Origin: Planctomycetota bacterium
Lineage (GTDB): Bacteria; Planctomycetota; PLA2
Direction of reading: 5' to 3'
Assembly (NCBI GenBank): GCA_027297745.1
Contig: JAPUHK010000023.1
Span: 1-59,917 of the forward strand
Length of the DNA stretch: 59,917 bases
Made by a program: the position numbers and the translations under genes. A model generated the notes under the pieces. The model made no database searches and was not told the origin of the DNA. It was given only the letters and a program-made list of their open reading frames with translations. Below, in pieces: positions 51,934 to 59,917 of the stretch. Numbering within the stretch: the stretch's first letter is position 1; each line of letters starts with the position of its first letter.

Positions 51934-53501
51934 GCATCCTGGCGCTGTGCTTCGTGGTGTGGGCCGCGCCGTTCGACGCTGCAGCGCTCAGCGCCGAAGC
52001 GCGCGCCGTGCGCGAGGCCGCCATCTTGCAGCTTGCGCACGACGGCCCGCCGACGCGGCAGCTGACAGCGTACTTGCGCGACGAGAACGCGCGCGTCGCG
52101 ATCGGCGTGGCGCAAGCGCTGCGGCTGCGTTCGGACCCGCGGGCGTTGTTGGCTCTGGCCGAGGCTGCCGACCGCCTCGAGGAAGAGCGCGGGCTGGCCA
52201 TGGCCGAGGCCCTGGTCGGCGTGGCGCTCGATCACGAGGTGCCGCTGCGCGACCTGGTCGTGCCCCACGCACCGTTGCTGCACCGCCGGGTGGAGACGGC
52301 CCTGCGGCGGGAGGTGTACCGACATCTGGGCACGCTCACCCGTCCCCAGTGGGACCACGCGGAGGACTACCGCCGGCTGCTCGCGGGCGGCGAGCGCGCC
52401 GCGCGCGTGCTGCGCGAGATCATCCTCGACGGCGACCGCCCGGAGCGCATGCGCGCGCACGCCTGCTGGGCGTTGGTGCGCGTCGACGGCCGGGGCTCGC
52501 GCGACACGTTGCTCGCGGTGCTCCAGGACCCGTTCCCGCAGATGCGCTGGCATGCCTCCGCGGCGCTGGGGAGCCTGAGCAGCCGCAAGGCCACCGAGCG
52601 CCTGGCCGGCCTCCTCGACCGGGAGCGGGTGGACAAGCAGACCCGCTCGCCCGCGCTGACGGCGATCCGCGCCACCGGCGCGGTCTCGAAGCGTGCCTAC
52701 GTGCACCTGCAGCGCCTGGTGCGTACGGCCAAGCTCGACCTGGCCGTGCAGGCGGCGTCCGCGCTGCGTGCCTGCGTGCGCAAGAACGAGGGAAACGCCG
52801 AGCTGCGCAAGAAGGGCGAGGAGGCGATCCGGTACCGTGTGCTGCTCGTGCTGACCGCCAAGGGGCCCGCGGTCGGCGACGCCGGCTATGCGGCGTTGTT
52901 CGCCCTCGATGCGGGACCCCTGCCTGAGAGCCTGCTCGAGCGCATGCGGGGCCACGCGCATCCGCTCGTGCAGGCCGCCGCAACGAAGGACCCCGCGGAC
53001 GCGCTTGCCATCCTGCGGCCCGTGCTCACGCCCGAGCAGAGTTGGGGGAGCTACGAGCCGCTGCGGGTGAAGGTCTGCGACCTGCTCTTGCGCCGGCACG
53101 GCGCGGACTGGGCCGACAAGCTCGCCTTCGCGCGCTCGGTGCTGGGGGACCACAACACGTTCGCGCAGCGCCGCACCGCCTTGCGCCTGCTGCAGGGCAT
53201 CCCGCGCTGCGAGCTCGATCCGCTGGTCGCGCAGGTCAAGCGGCGTCTCACGGACCCGCGGGAGTCGATCCAGGTGGCCGCCGCCGTGGTCTTGTCCCGT
53301 GCGGGACACCGGGAGGGCGACTTGATCCTGGCCACGGCCATCTACGACGGCGCGCCGTGGCGCGTGCGGACCGCGGCGGACGCCCTGCGCCTCGCTCGCT
53401 CCGACCTGCCCGCGGTGGACCCGCGGCTCCCTCCCGCCGAGCGGCGCGCGCAGGCACAAAGGCTCCGCGCACGCATCCTTGCAGCCGATGACGGTGAGTA
53501 G
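51930..53501 (+). CDS. Secreted or anchored HEAT-repeat protein
   Basis: 523 residues from ATG 51930. A short hydrophobic start (MSILALCFVVWAAPFDA) looks like a signal peptide. HEAT-type helical repeats fill the rest: VREAAILQLAHDG, RPERMRAHACWALVRVDGRG, QMRWHASAALGSLSS, DLAVQAASALRACVR and SIQVAAAVVLSRAGHREGD. Probably a protein-binding scaffold. It is coupled by a 4-nt overlap to the XPB partner, an odd pairing of DNA-repair and envelope proteins. Confidence 0.75.
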   Translation: MSILALCFVVWAAPFDAAALSAEARAVREAAILQLAHDGPPTRQLTAYLRDENARVAIGVAQALRLRSDPRALLALAEAADRLEEERGLAMAEALVGVALDHEVPLRDLVVPHAPLLHRRVETALRREVYRHLGTLTRPQWDHAEDYRRLLAGGERAARVLREIILDGDRPERMRAHACWALVRVDGRGSRDTLLAVLQDPFPQMRWHASAALGSLSSRKATERLAGLLDRERVDKQTRSPALTAIRATGAVSKRAYVHLQRLVRTAKLDLAVQAASALRACVRKNEGNAELRKKGEEAIRYRVLLVLTAKGPAVGDAGYAALFALDAGPLPESLLERMRGHAHPLVQAAATKDPADALAILRPVLTPEQSWGSYEPLRVKVCDLLLRRHGADWADKLAFARSVLGDHNTFAQRRTALRLLQGIPRCELDPLVAQVKRRLTDPRESIQVAAAVVLSRAGHREGDLILATAIYDGAPWRVRTAADALRLARSDLPAVDPRLPPAERRAQAQRLRARILAADDGE

Positions 53502-53520
53502 GCCCTGAGGTGAGCAGCCC

Positions 53521-55368
53521 TTGATCGCTTTCTGGGAGGACCTCAAACAGCTGTTCCAGGACCCGCTCGCCCTCGAGGCGATCGCGGCCCTGCTGCTGTT
53601 CGTGCTGGTGCTGATCCTGTTCCGCGGCATCCGCCGCATCGCCGAGGAGCTGGAGCGGCGCAAGGCGCTAGCGGAGTACGTGCGCGGCATGGACGACGCG
53701 CTGCGCGGCGAATATGCGGCGGCCATCGCAGCCCTCGAGAAGGTGCTCGAGCGCGATCCCGAGAACGTGGATGCGCGCATTGCGCTCGGGGACTGCTATC
53801 GGTCGATGGGGGACCCGGCCGAGGCCAAGAAGCACCACCACCACGTGCACCGGGTCTTCCACCACGAGCTCGCGCGCAACTTCAACTCGCTCGGCAAGGA
53901 CGAGATGGCGCTCGGCAACCTCGATGCCGCGGTGGAGGCCTTCACGCGCGTGCTCGAGCTGGCGCCGCAGGACGAGGAGGCCGTGGCCGGCCTGGCGGCC
54001 GCCTACAGCCGCGGGGGCGACCCGATCGCAGCCGCCGAGACGCTGCGCCGTATCCATCCTCGCGGGCCTGGCACCGAGATGAACCCCATGCAGCGGCGGG
54101 AGGCGGCGGCGCGCTTCGCCGACGCGGGGACGGCGTCGTTGCAGAACGGCGACGTCGAGAACGCCGTGCGCTTCTACTCCGAAGCGCTGGCCTACGGGCC
54201 CGAGCAGATGCGCGCCCGGACGGGCCTCTTGCGTGCCGCCCACGCGCTAGGCGACGCGCAACGCGCCCGGCAGTTGGTCGAGGAGCAGCTCAGCTCGCTG
54301 CGCGACTTCGCGCGCGGCGAGGACGCGCTCTTCGAGCCGCCGCCGTCCGCCCCGGCCGCGCCGACCGAGGAAGGCGGGCAGCCGGACTCCGAGCAGGGCA
54401 ACCTGCTCCCCACGCGCGTGGAAGAGCTCGGCGGCGTCGTCACGGCGGTCGAGGCGCGCACGGCACGCTACGTGTGCTCGGAATGCGGCAGCTTGATGCT
54501 GGAGTACGTAGAGGTGTGCGCGGTCTGCAAGGCGGTGGGCTCGGTGGAAGGCCATCCGGAGCTGGCCGGCCTCTACATGAATCCGCTCCCCGACATCCGC
54601 ACGGCCGTCGACGAAGTCGAGGAGGGCCCGGCTTTCTTGCAGCGGCAGGCCCGGCTTGCCGCCGCCGGCGACGCGGAGGCACTGCGCTCGCTCACGGAGC
54701 ACGGCACGGGCGTGCTGTTCGAGGTCTTCGCAGCGCTTCCCTCGGTGCAGCGGCGGCGTTACCTCGGACAGGAGTTGGCGGTGTTGGGCGAGCCTGCAAC
54801 GCGCGAGGTGCGCGCCTGCCACTCGGCGGCGGGGCGGCGCGCGCTCGACGTGCTGCGCGATACCGCATCGCCCCAGGACGAGTTCTGCGCGGGCTTCTTC
54901 CTGCGCTTGGGCGGCAAGCCCGCGGACGACTTCTTCGCCGCGCTGCGTGAGGTGCAGGATCCCGCCCTGGCCGGCGTGATGTGCGACGGCCGGCTGCTCG
55001 ACGAAGTGCGCGACGTGGCCCTGGAGCGCTTGAAGCGGCGCGGCCTCAGCTGCGCTGCGGCCGTTGTGCGCGCGCAGGCATGGAGCCGGGACGAGGGCGG
55101 CCTCGAGCGCGCCGCGGCCCTGTTCCGTGAGTTGGGCCCCGAGGCCGTGCACCAGGTGGAGTCGCGCTGGCTAGGGCGCCGTTTCCTGGGCCGGCTCTTC
55201 CGCGGCAGCGGAAAGCGGCAGAAGGCGGCCGCCTCCATTCTGGCCCGCACCGGGTTGCCGGAGGTCGACGGCGTGCTGCAGCGCGCGGCCGCCTCGGAGA
55301 AGGACGAACGGCTGCGCTCGCATTACGCCCAGTGCCTGGAGCGCGCGCGGCAGGGGAGCAAGTCGTGA
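53521..55368 (+). CDS. LapB-like membrane-anchored TPR protein with zinc ribbon
   Basis: 615 residues from a TTG with GAGGTGA 7 nt upstream. A single N-terminal transmembrane helix (LEAIAALLLFVLVLILFRGI), several TPR units (EYAAAIAALEKVLERDPEN, LGNLDAAVEAFTRVLEL), then a zinc ribbon near 319-338 (CSECGSLMLEYVEVCAVCK). Helix-TPR-ribbon is the layout of LapB/YciM, which adjusts LPS synthesis via FtsH. It is longer than LapB (about 390) by a helical C-terminal domain. A natural histidine run HHHHVHRVFHH lies at 105-115. Overlaps the next gene by 4 nt. Confidence 0.75.
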   Translation: MIAFWEDLKQLFQDPLALEAIAALLLFVLVLILFRGIRRIAEELERRKALAEYVRGMDDALRGEYAAAIAALEKVLERDPENVDARIALGDCYRSMGDPAEAKKHHHHVHRVFHHELARNFNSLGKDEMALGNLDAAVEAFTRVLELAPQDEEAVAGLAAAYSRGGDPIAAAETLRRIHPRGPGTEMNPMQRREAAARFADAGTASLQNGDVENAVRFYSEALAYGPEQMRARTGLLRAAHALGDAQRARQLVEEQLSSLRDFARGEDALFEPPPSAPAAPTEEGGQPDSEQGNLLPTRVEELGGVVTAVEARTARYVCSECGSLMLEYVEVCAVCKAVGSVEGHPELAGLYMNPLPDIRTAVDEVEEGPAFLQRQARLAAAGDAEALRSLTEHGTGVLFEVFAALPSVQRRRYLGQELAVLGEPATREVRACHSAAGRRALDVLRDTASPQDEFCAGFFLRLGGKPADDFFAALREVQDPALAGVMCDGRLLDEVRDVALERLKRRGLSCAAAVVRAQAWSRDEGGLERAAALFRELGPEAVHQVESRWLGRRFLGRLFRGSGKRQKAAASILARTGLPEVDGVLQRAAASEKDERLRSHYAQCLERARQGSKS

Positions 55369-56654
55369 CGCACGAGCCGCCCAAGCGCCCCCTGAAGGAC
55401 CGCGTCCTGGACCGCGTTCCGGTGTTCGGCCGCTTGCGCCGCGTCAAGGGCTGGGTGCGCCGCAACAAGGGCTGGATCTACTTCGCGATCGCGCTGGCGG
55501 TGCTCTTCATCGTGAAGCCGGTGCTCGACATCGTGGCGCAGGTCGTGAAGGTCTTCCAGCCGGCGGTCCAGGCGCTGTTCGACAACCCGGTCGGCCGCTT
55601 CGTCTTCTACAACGTGCTGGCCATCCTGCTCTTGTGGTGGGTCTGGCGCCGGGTCAGCAAGGGCGTGCGGCGCATGGTCGGCTTGTACGTGATGCGCGCC
55701 TTCCTCGACGGCATGCATCTGATGTTCAACGGCCACTGGCGCGCCGCCATCCCGCGCTTCGAGCGGGTCGTGCGCTGGCGTCGCTGGGTGCGCCTGCCCG
55801 ACGCGGTGCCCGAGCACCGCGACATAGGCGCGGACGCGCGCATCAAGATCGCCACCTGCCACCATAAGCTGGGCGAGGTCAACGAGGCCCTGCGTTGGCT
55901 GCACACGGTGCGCCAACAGGACATGCTCACCGAGCACGTACGCCGCAGCCACGCCGAGCTGCGCGCGCTGACGTACGACCTGAGCGACGAGCTCGAGGGC
56001 GAGACGGTGCTGCGCGAGCTGGCCAAGACGGAGCAGCGCGACCGGAAGAACCGCCGCATCCTGGGCGCGTACCGCGACCGGCTCGAGGCGGCGGGGGAGA
56101 TCGAGCGCGCCCGGGACGTGCACAAGCGCCTGTTGGCCGTGGCCGAGGGTCTCGAGAAGGACCAGGCGGAACGCGATCTCGCGCGCCTGGAGTTCCGTGT
56201 GGCGCACAAGGCGCTGCTGGCCGGATCCAGCGCGGACACACGCAAGGGGCTCGGCCGTGCCCTGAAGGCGCACCCCGGAGATGTCCGCTCGGCGCTCCTG
56301 CTCGGCGACATGCGCTTGCAGGAAGGCGACGTGAAGGGCGCGCTCAAGGCCTGGAGCCGCGCCGTCGGCGTCGCGGTCTTCGACCGCCTGGCGCGCCTGC
56401 TGCAGAGCGGGCAGTTGCAGGATAACGACGTGCTCCTGGACCAGTTCCCGTACGTGGGAACGCTGCTGGTGCTCGCCGAGCACTACCGTCGCAAGGGCGA
56501 CTTCCGCCGTGCGCGGTCGGCGCTCGACAAAGTGCTCGAGACGGTCGGGGAGAGCGCGCCGGTCATGCGCCTGTACGCCGCCTGCTTGGAAGGCGAAGGC
56601 GACGCCGAGGGCGCGGCGGCGCTCTATCGCCGCGCGCTGCTCCAGCTGAGCTGA
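55365..56654 (+). CDS. Membrane TPR protein, partner of the LapB-like protein
   Basis: 429 residues from GTG 55365, overlapping the preceding stop. Basic N-terminus, two transmembrane helices (IYFAIALAVLFIVKPVLDIV at about 39-58 and FVFYNVLAILLLWWVWRR at about 82-99), then TPR-like helices to the end (ATCHHKLGEVNEALRWLHTV, LGDMRLQEGDVKGALKAW, AEHYRRKGDFRRARSALDK). The two in a row suggest a membrane TPR complex. Function unknown. It ends 6 nt from a convergent small gene. Confidence 0.75.
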   Translation: MTHEPPKRPLKDRVLDRVPVFGRLRRVKGWVRRNKGWIYFAIALAVLFIVKPVLDIVAQVVKVFQPAVQALFDNPVGRFVFYNVLAILLLWWVWRRVSKGVRRMVGLYVMRAFLDGMHLMFNGHWRAAIPRFERVVRWRRWVRLPDAVPEHRDIGADARIKIATCHHKLGEVNEALRWLHTVRQQDMLTEHVRRSHAELRALTYDLSDELEGETVLRELAKTEQRDRKNRRILGAYRDRLEAAGEIERARDVHKRLLAVAEGLEKDQAERDLARLEFRVAHKALLAGSSADTRKGLGRALKAHPGDVRSALLLGDMRLQEGDVKGALKAWSRAVGVAVFDRLARLLQSGQLQDNDVLLDQFPYVGTLLVLAEHYRRKGDFRRARSALDKVLETVGESAPVMRLYAACLEGEGDAEGAAALYRRALLQLS

Positions 56655-56660
56655 GCGGAG

Positions 56661-56921
56661 TCAGCGCTTCTTCCCCAGCGAGGCCTTGAAGCGCTCCAAC
56701 TCCTCGTCGTCGACAGCCAGATAGCCCGCGAGCTCCATGAGGAAGTGCTCGGCGGCCCGTTGTCCGAGCGGCGCGTTGATGATCTCGCTCAGCGCTTTGC
56801 CGTCCAGCAGCTTGTTCGGGGTGTTGTAGTAGCGCTCGGCGGCTGCGTCGTCCGCAGTGACGGCGCGCAGGATTGCCTGGATGTGCTGCGGGAGCGCCGC
56901 ATAGTCGGGATAGCGGGCCAT
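56661..56921 (-). CDS. Small protein similar to the MbcA/ParS antitoxin C-terminal domain (tentative)
   Basis: 86 residues from ATG 56921. The segment ERYYNTPNKLLDGKALSEII followed by NAPLGQRAAEHFLMELAG resembles the MbcA/ParS/Xre toxin-binding domain pattern (WxNTPNxxLGGxTPLELL). The usual RES-domain toxin is not next door, so it is an orphan or an unrelated small protein. It is divergent from a DUF4136 lipoprotein gene. Confidence 0.5.
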   Translation of the reverse strand: MARYPDYAALPQHIQAILRAVTADDAAAERYYNTPNKLLDGKALSEIINAPLGQRAAEHFLMELAGYLAVDDEELERFKASLGKKR

Positions 56922-56977
56922 GCACCGATTCTCGGTTCCCGCCCCCGCGCGGGCAAGGCCCCGCAGGGTCGATCGTG

Positions 56978-56983
56978 TAGGAT
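56978..56983 (+). promoter_or_regulatory. -10 box of the first DUF4136 gene
   Basis: TAGGAT, 8 nt before ATG 56992, supporting that start over the ATG at 56920. Confidence 0.4.
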
Positions 56984-56991
56984 CGCGGTTC

Positions 56992-57597
56992 ATGACCGTC
57001 CGCCGGGTGCTGCTGCCGCATCTGGCCCTGCTCCTGGGGGCGGGGTGCATGAGCCTCGAACCCATCGAGATCTCCTCGGACCACGATCCCGAGGCGAGCT
57101 TTCAGGGTCTGAAGACGTACGCGTGGATGGCGCGGCCGACACCGGGGCCCGGCGACGAGGAGATCTACACTCCCGAGCTGAAGTCCAGCGTCGAGCGCGC
57201 GGTCGTGCGTGCGCTGAAGCGCCGCGGCTTTACTCAAACGAGCTCGAATCCCGATTTCTTGGTCGGCTGGTACGCCGTCGTGAACGCGGCGGTCGAGACC
57301 TCCAGCGTCGGCAGCTACTACGGCTACGCGGAGGGGGCGGGCTGGGACGCCCGCTATTCCTCCGGCGGCCGGCAGTACGTGTCGGGTGGAGTGAAGCTCC
57401 GCCGTTATCACTACGAACAGGGCAGCCTGATCCTGGACGTGGTCGACCCCAAGACCAAACGGCCGATCTGGCGGGGCACGGCGCGCGCCGAGGTGTTTCC
57501 AAACTGGAGCGCGGGCAAGCGGCGCGCGCGCATCGACACGGCGGTGGGCATGCTGCTCCGAGATTTCCCGCCGAAGAAGAAACAAGGGGGCAAGTGA
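56992..57597 (+). CDS. DUF4136-type lipoprotein (copy 1)
   Basis: 201 residues from ATG 56992. The lipobox LLLGAGC is followed by the family pattern SSDHDPEASFQGLKTYAWM, VERAVVRALKRRGFTQ, NPDFLVGWYAVV and GSLILDVVDPKTKRPIWRGT. DUF4136 proteins are envelope lipoproteins of unknown function, many with a GSLIIDLVDxxTxxLVWRG core. Followed after 1 nt by a paralogue. Confidence 0.85.
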   Translation: MTVRRVLLPHLALLLGAGCMSLEPIEISSDHDPEASFQGLKTYAWMARPTPGPGDEEIYTPELKSSVERAVVRALKRRGFTQTSSNPDFLVGWYAVVNAAVETSSVGSYYGYAEGAGWDARYSSGGRQYVSGGVKLRRYHYEQGSLILDVVDPKTKRPIWRGTARAEVFPNWSAGKRRARIDTAVGMLLRDFPPKKKQGGK

Positions 57598-57598
57598 G

Positions 57599-58195
57599 AT
57601 GAAGTGGGGAGGGATCTGTGTAGCGGCGCTGCTGGCAGCGGCCTGCTCGAGTACGAACAAGATCGAGATCGGTTCCGACCATGATCCGCGCGCGGAGTTC
57701 GACGGGTTGCGCACTTACGGCTGGATGAAGCGCAAGCCCGACAAGACAGGCGATCCCCGCATCGACGGCAACGAGCAATTGCGGACGCGCGTGCGCGGCG
57801 CGGTGGAGGACACGCTCTCGGCCCGTGGATACAAGCAACTCGTCTCGGGCGAGCCCGACTTCTGGATCGCCTGGCACGCCGCTATCGACGAGAAGGTCAA
57901 GATCTCCACGATGCAGGACCACTACGGCTATACGGTCGGGTCGGACTGGGACCGGGCCTACCGAACGAACTGGGCCTGGATCGGGCCCGGAGGACCGTCG
58001 GGCAGGTCCGAGACCGTTGTGGACGAGTGGGAACAAGGCAGCCTGATCCTCGAAGTGGTCGACCCCAAGACGAACAAGCTCATGTGGCGCGGCGTCGCGC
58101 GGGCCAGGCTCAGCGACGGCACCAGCGAAGAGCAAAAGCACGCGCGCATCAAGCGAGCCGTCGCACGCATGCTCGACCGCTTCCCTCCCCGCTAG
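57599..58195 (+). CDS. DUF4136-type lipoprotein (copy 2)
   Basis: 198 residues, 1 nt after copy 1. Lipobox ALLAAAC, then IEIGSDHDPRAEFDGLRTYG and the shared GSLILEVVDPKTNKLMWRGV. The middle differs (ITSMQDHYGYTVGSDW-like loop versus a Gly/Ser-rich loop in copy 1), so the copies are an old duplication. Function unknown. Confidence 0.85.
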   Translation: MKWGGICVAALLAAACSSTNKIEIGSDHDPRAEFDGLRTYGWMKRKPDKTGDPRIDGNEQLRTRVRGAVEDTLSARGYKQLVSGEPDFWIAWHAAIDEKVKISTMQDHYGYTVGSDWDRAYRTNWAWIGPGGPSGRSETVVDEWEQGSLILEVVDPKTNKLMWRGVARARLSDGTSEEQKHARIKRAVARMLDRFPPR

Positions 58196-58246
58196 GTCGC
58201 GCGGCTACCCATCCGGACGCGCGGTGGTACGATCCGCGCCGCTCAC

Positions 58247-58333
58247 GCCGGAGTGGCGGAATTGGCAGACGCGCGGGATTCAAAATCCCGTTCCCGCAAG
58301 GGAGTGTGGGTTCGACTCCCACCTCCGGCACCA
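58247..58333 (+). tRNA. tRNA-Leu(CAA)
   Basis: Acceptor GCCGGAG (58247-58253) pairs with CTCCGGC (58323-58329), with A discriminator and encoded CCA to 58333. The anticodon stem CGGGA/TCCCG holds loop TTCAAAA, anticodon CAA, reading UUG leucine codons. A long variable arm and TTCGACT T-loop make it a class II Leu tRNA. A TACGAT -10-like box is at 58228-58233. Confidence 0.93.
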
Positions 58334-58534
58334 CTTGTCCTGCAAGGACTTAGCGCGACGCGCGCGTGTCGGGCGACGATGGGCCCGATGCATCTGTCCC
58401 CTCAAATGTCCCCCCTTCCTTCGGGGCGACAAATCTGTCGTCATTCCCATGCCAGAAATGACCGTAACAGCGCGGCCTGACATACGACATCGGTGTCGCG
58501 CGCCGCCGTCCGGCCCTCCAGCACGCGCGCGGAC

Positions 58535-59836
58535 CTAGCCATCGCGCAGATTCCAGACGAGGATGTGATCCTCCAGGTCCGATTCCATCGGATACAGCCT
58601 GCCCTCCGGATCGGGAGGGCTGGCCGCCAACCGCAGTCCGGTTTTGGTGCGTTCGGACACGAAAGGCGCGTTGGTCCAGGGGTCGAGGGGCATGCCCTCC
58701 TCGAAGCGCGCATGGATCAAGCTCAGGTCCGGCGGCCACACACCCGTCTCTTGTTTCGCCTCAAGCACGGCCAGCGCCACGCGCGCCAGGTTACCGACTG
58801 CCTCGTGGCGTGTGCTCGAAAACTGGAGATTCCCAATCAAGATCGGCGTGAGCCTTGTGAGCGGAAAAGCGCTATCGCTCGCGCGGGCGCGCTCCAGCAC
58901 GCGGTCGACGGTCTCCTGGTCGCCGTCTAGCACTGCTCGTATCGTGGATCCCATCATGTCCAGGTACCGGCTCGCATCCTTGTGGGCGTGTCGACGCGTC
59001 GGCCAGTCGACTCCGAACGAGCCCTCAAGGCTCCCCTCCATGGGCTCTCTCAGAACCTCCAGAAAGTAGGCACGCTCCCCGCGTAGGGCGTCGGCCAACT
59101 CGGCTGACTCCGCGAGCCGGCGCAGCTGCCCGTCGAGAATCGTGCGCGCGGCATGTGCGTCGAATCCTGGACGGCCGGCCACTTCGCGTACGATGTCGAC
59201 CCCGCCCTCCTCGACGACGAGGCCAACCAGATACGTGAGCGCGATGCGCGGCCCTCGCCATTTGCCGGTGGACATCAAGACCTTCGCGGTACGCGCCGCT
59301 TTGCTCGAACCTCCCGGCTCGCCGGCCTCCATCAGCGCGCGCGCCCGGAACGCCCGTCCCAAAGGCGCCGCGACGAAGATCCGCGGCCACCCGTGTGGGT
59401 CGTCGAACCGGCAGTGGGGGCGCGCCGCAGCTTCTTCCACCAGCTCGAAGAAAGGGGCGCACTCCTTCACGTAGCCACGCGTTGCTCTCCAGTCCTGGTC
59501 GGACCACTCGTCGACCGGCACGTTCTCCCAAATGACAGCCGGCTCGAAGCCCAAGCGCTCGTCGCCCCAATCATCGGAGCTCTTCTCGATCCAACACTCG
59601 TCGGTCTCCTCGTACCACTTGTACGCCCGGATCAGCAGCGGCGCCGCGTTCTGGTCGTCGGGCATCGGGGGGCCCGCAAGGCTCTCGAAGTCGACCGGCT
59701 CGCCGGCCGCGCGCAACTCCTCGATGCGTTGCTCCAACTCGTGGGCCAGCGCGCTCGTCCAGACCTGGTCGATGGTGAAGGCCAGTAACAAGAGGGCTCC
59801 CATCACCGCCAGAAAACGCACCGACCACTTGCGCAT
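58535..59836 (-). CDS. Membrane-anchored hypothetical protein
   Basis: 433 residues from ATG 59836, which has GGGGAG 6 nt upstream and a TATGAT -10 box at 59856-59861; ATG 59860 overlaps that box and is less likely. One N-terminal helix (VRFLAVMGALLLLAFTIDQVW) anchors it, and the rest is a large charged domain with no motif I recognise (LREPMEGSLEGSFGVDWPT, GVWPPDLSLIHARFEEGMPL, DPWTNAPF). The end resembles the pattern of planctomycete proteins with a xDPWTNxPF motif. Function unknown. Confidence 0.7.
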   Translation of the reverse strand: MRKWSVRFLAVMGALLLLAFTIDQVWTSALAHELEQRIEELRAAGEPVDFESLAGPPMPDDQNAAPLLIRAYKWYEETDECWIEKSSDDWGDERLGFEPAVIWENVPVDEWSDQDWRATRGYVKECAPFFELVEEAAARPHCRFDDPHGWPRIFVAAPLGRAFRARALMEAGEPGGSSKAARTAKVLMSTGKWRGPRIALTYLVGLVVEEGGVDIVREVAGRPGFDAHAARTILDGQLRRLAESAELADALRGERAYFLEVLREPMEGSLEGSFGVDWPTRRHAHKDASRYLDMMGSTIRAVLDGDQETVDRVLERARASDSAFPLTRLTPILIGNLQFSSTRHEAVGNLARVALAVLEAKQETGVWPPDLSLIHARFEEGMPLDPWTNAPFVSERTKTGLRLAASPPDPEGRLYPMESDLEDHILVWNLRDG

Positions 59837-59871
59837 CTCGCTCCCCACGCCCGCCATCATAGATCGCGTGG

Positions 59872-59917
59872 TGGTGGGCCCAGCTGGACTTGAACCAGCG
59901 ACCCCCTGGTTGTCGAC
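59872..59917 (-). tRNA. 3' part of a tRNA cut by the window end
   Basis: Minus strand: encoded CCA, acceptor half TGGGCCC plus A, T-arm GCTGG-TTCAAGT-CCAGC and variable loop GGGTC are clear. A canonical variable loop puts the anticodon at GAC (Val) but with C rather than U before it, so the amino acid is not settled. The 5' half lies beyond the window. Confidence 0.75.

Noticed and set aside
58334-58534. tRNA-linked integration site or terminator after tRNA-Leu
   Set aside because: Only a short C-run/G-run hairpin is visible; there is no duplicated tRNA 3' end, integrase gene or U-tract.

Overview
This window is high-GC DNA (by eye about two thirds G+C) from a Gram-negative bacterium. I see no phage, insertion sequence, plasmid or CRISPR signature, so it looks like ordinary chromosome or a metagenome contig. 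Several traits point to the Planctomycetes-Verrucomicrobia-Chlamydiae superphylum, most likely a planctomycete-like lineage: a fused tandem UvrA of 1,915 residues (the arrangement known from Chlamydiae), a planctomycete-style haem/DUF1501-like secreted gene pair, an XPB-type helicase with its partner protein, and many secreted TPR, HEAT and EF-hand proteins. This placement is inference; no rRNA is present.

Layout. 1-5.4 kb: zinc-ribbon and secreted proteins, a parvulin-type lipoprotein, scpB and a PpiD-like membrane chaperone. 5.5-6.2 kb (minus): rnpA-yidD. 6.3-10.6 kb: HEAT lipoprotein, an NtrB/NtrC-type two-component pair and an HtrA protease. 10.6-13.6 kb: a structured leader, lexA and a TPR/HExxH lipoprotein. 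13.6-17.0 kb (minus): trmD-rplS-yraN-ptsN-pepP. 17.1-18.1 kb: ribE plus a small anchored protein. 18.2-22.4 kb (minus): an Mla-type lipid transport operon led by a lipoprotein rich in WPF repeats. 22.6-25.3 kb: a lipoprotein and sucCD. 25.4-32.4 kb: a secreted redox cluster (mono-haem protein, Tat-exported phosphatase-fold protein, decahaem cytochrome with beta-propeller, eight-EF-hand protein). 32.4-35.0 kb: purE-purC (minus) divergent from aroA. 35.1-40.4 kb: TPR protein, lipoprotein, radical SAM enzyme, PBP4-type carboxypeptidase and SuhB. 40.4-47.3 kb: a Clp-N/WD40 fusion and the tandem uvrA. 48.2-56.7 kb: XPB helicase and its partner, coupled to HEAT and LapB-like TPR proteins. 56.7-59.9 kb: small envelope genes, tRNA-Leu(CAA), a large anchored protein and the 3' end of another tRNA.

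Genes are tightly packed. At least ten adjacent pairs share 4-nt ATGA or GTGA overlaps, implying translational coupling. About ten transcription units carry a TAnnnT-like -10 box only 6-10 nt before the start codon, which suggests widespread leaderless or near-leaderless mRNAs.

The observations most worth checking are: two in-frame stop codons that split otherwise intact genes (TAA in aroA, TAG in the decahaem cytochrome), each one substitution from the expected codon; a nested three-stem element upstream of lexA that overlaps a small hydrophobic ORF and GTTAG/CTAAC repeats; gene-end inverted repeats built of short tandem words, one family of which has become KEAK-type protein tails in YidD and UvrA; a Clp-N/WD40 fusion; and the WPF-repeat lipoprotein coupled to mlaEFD.
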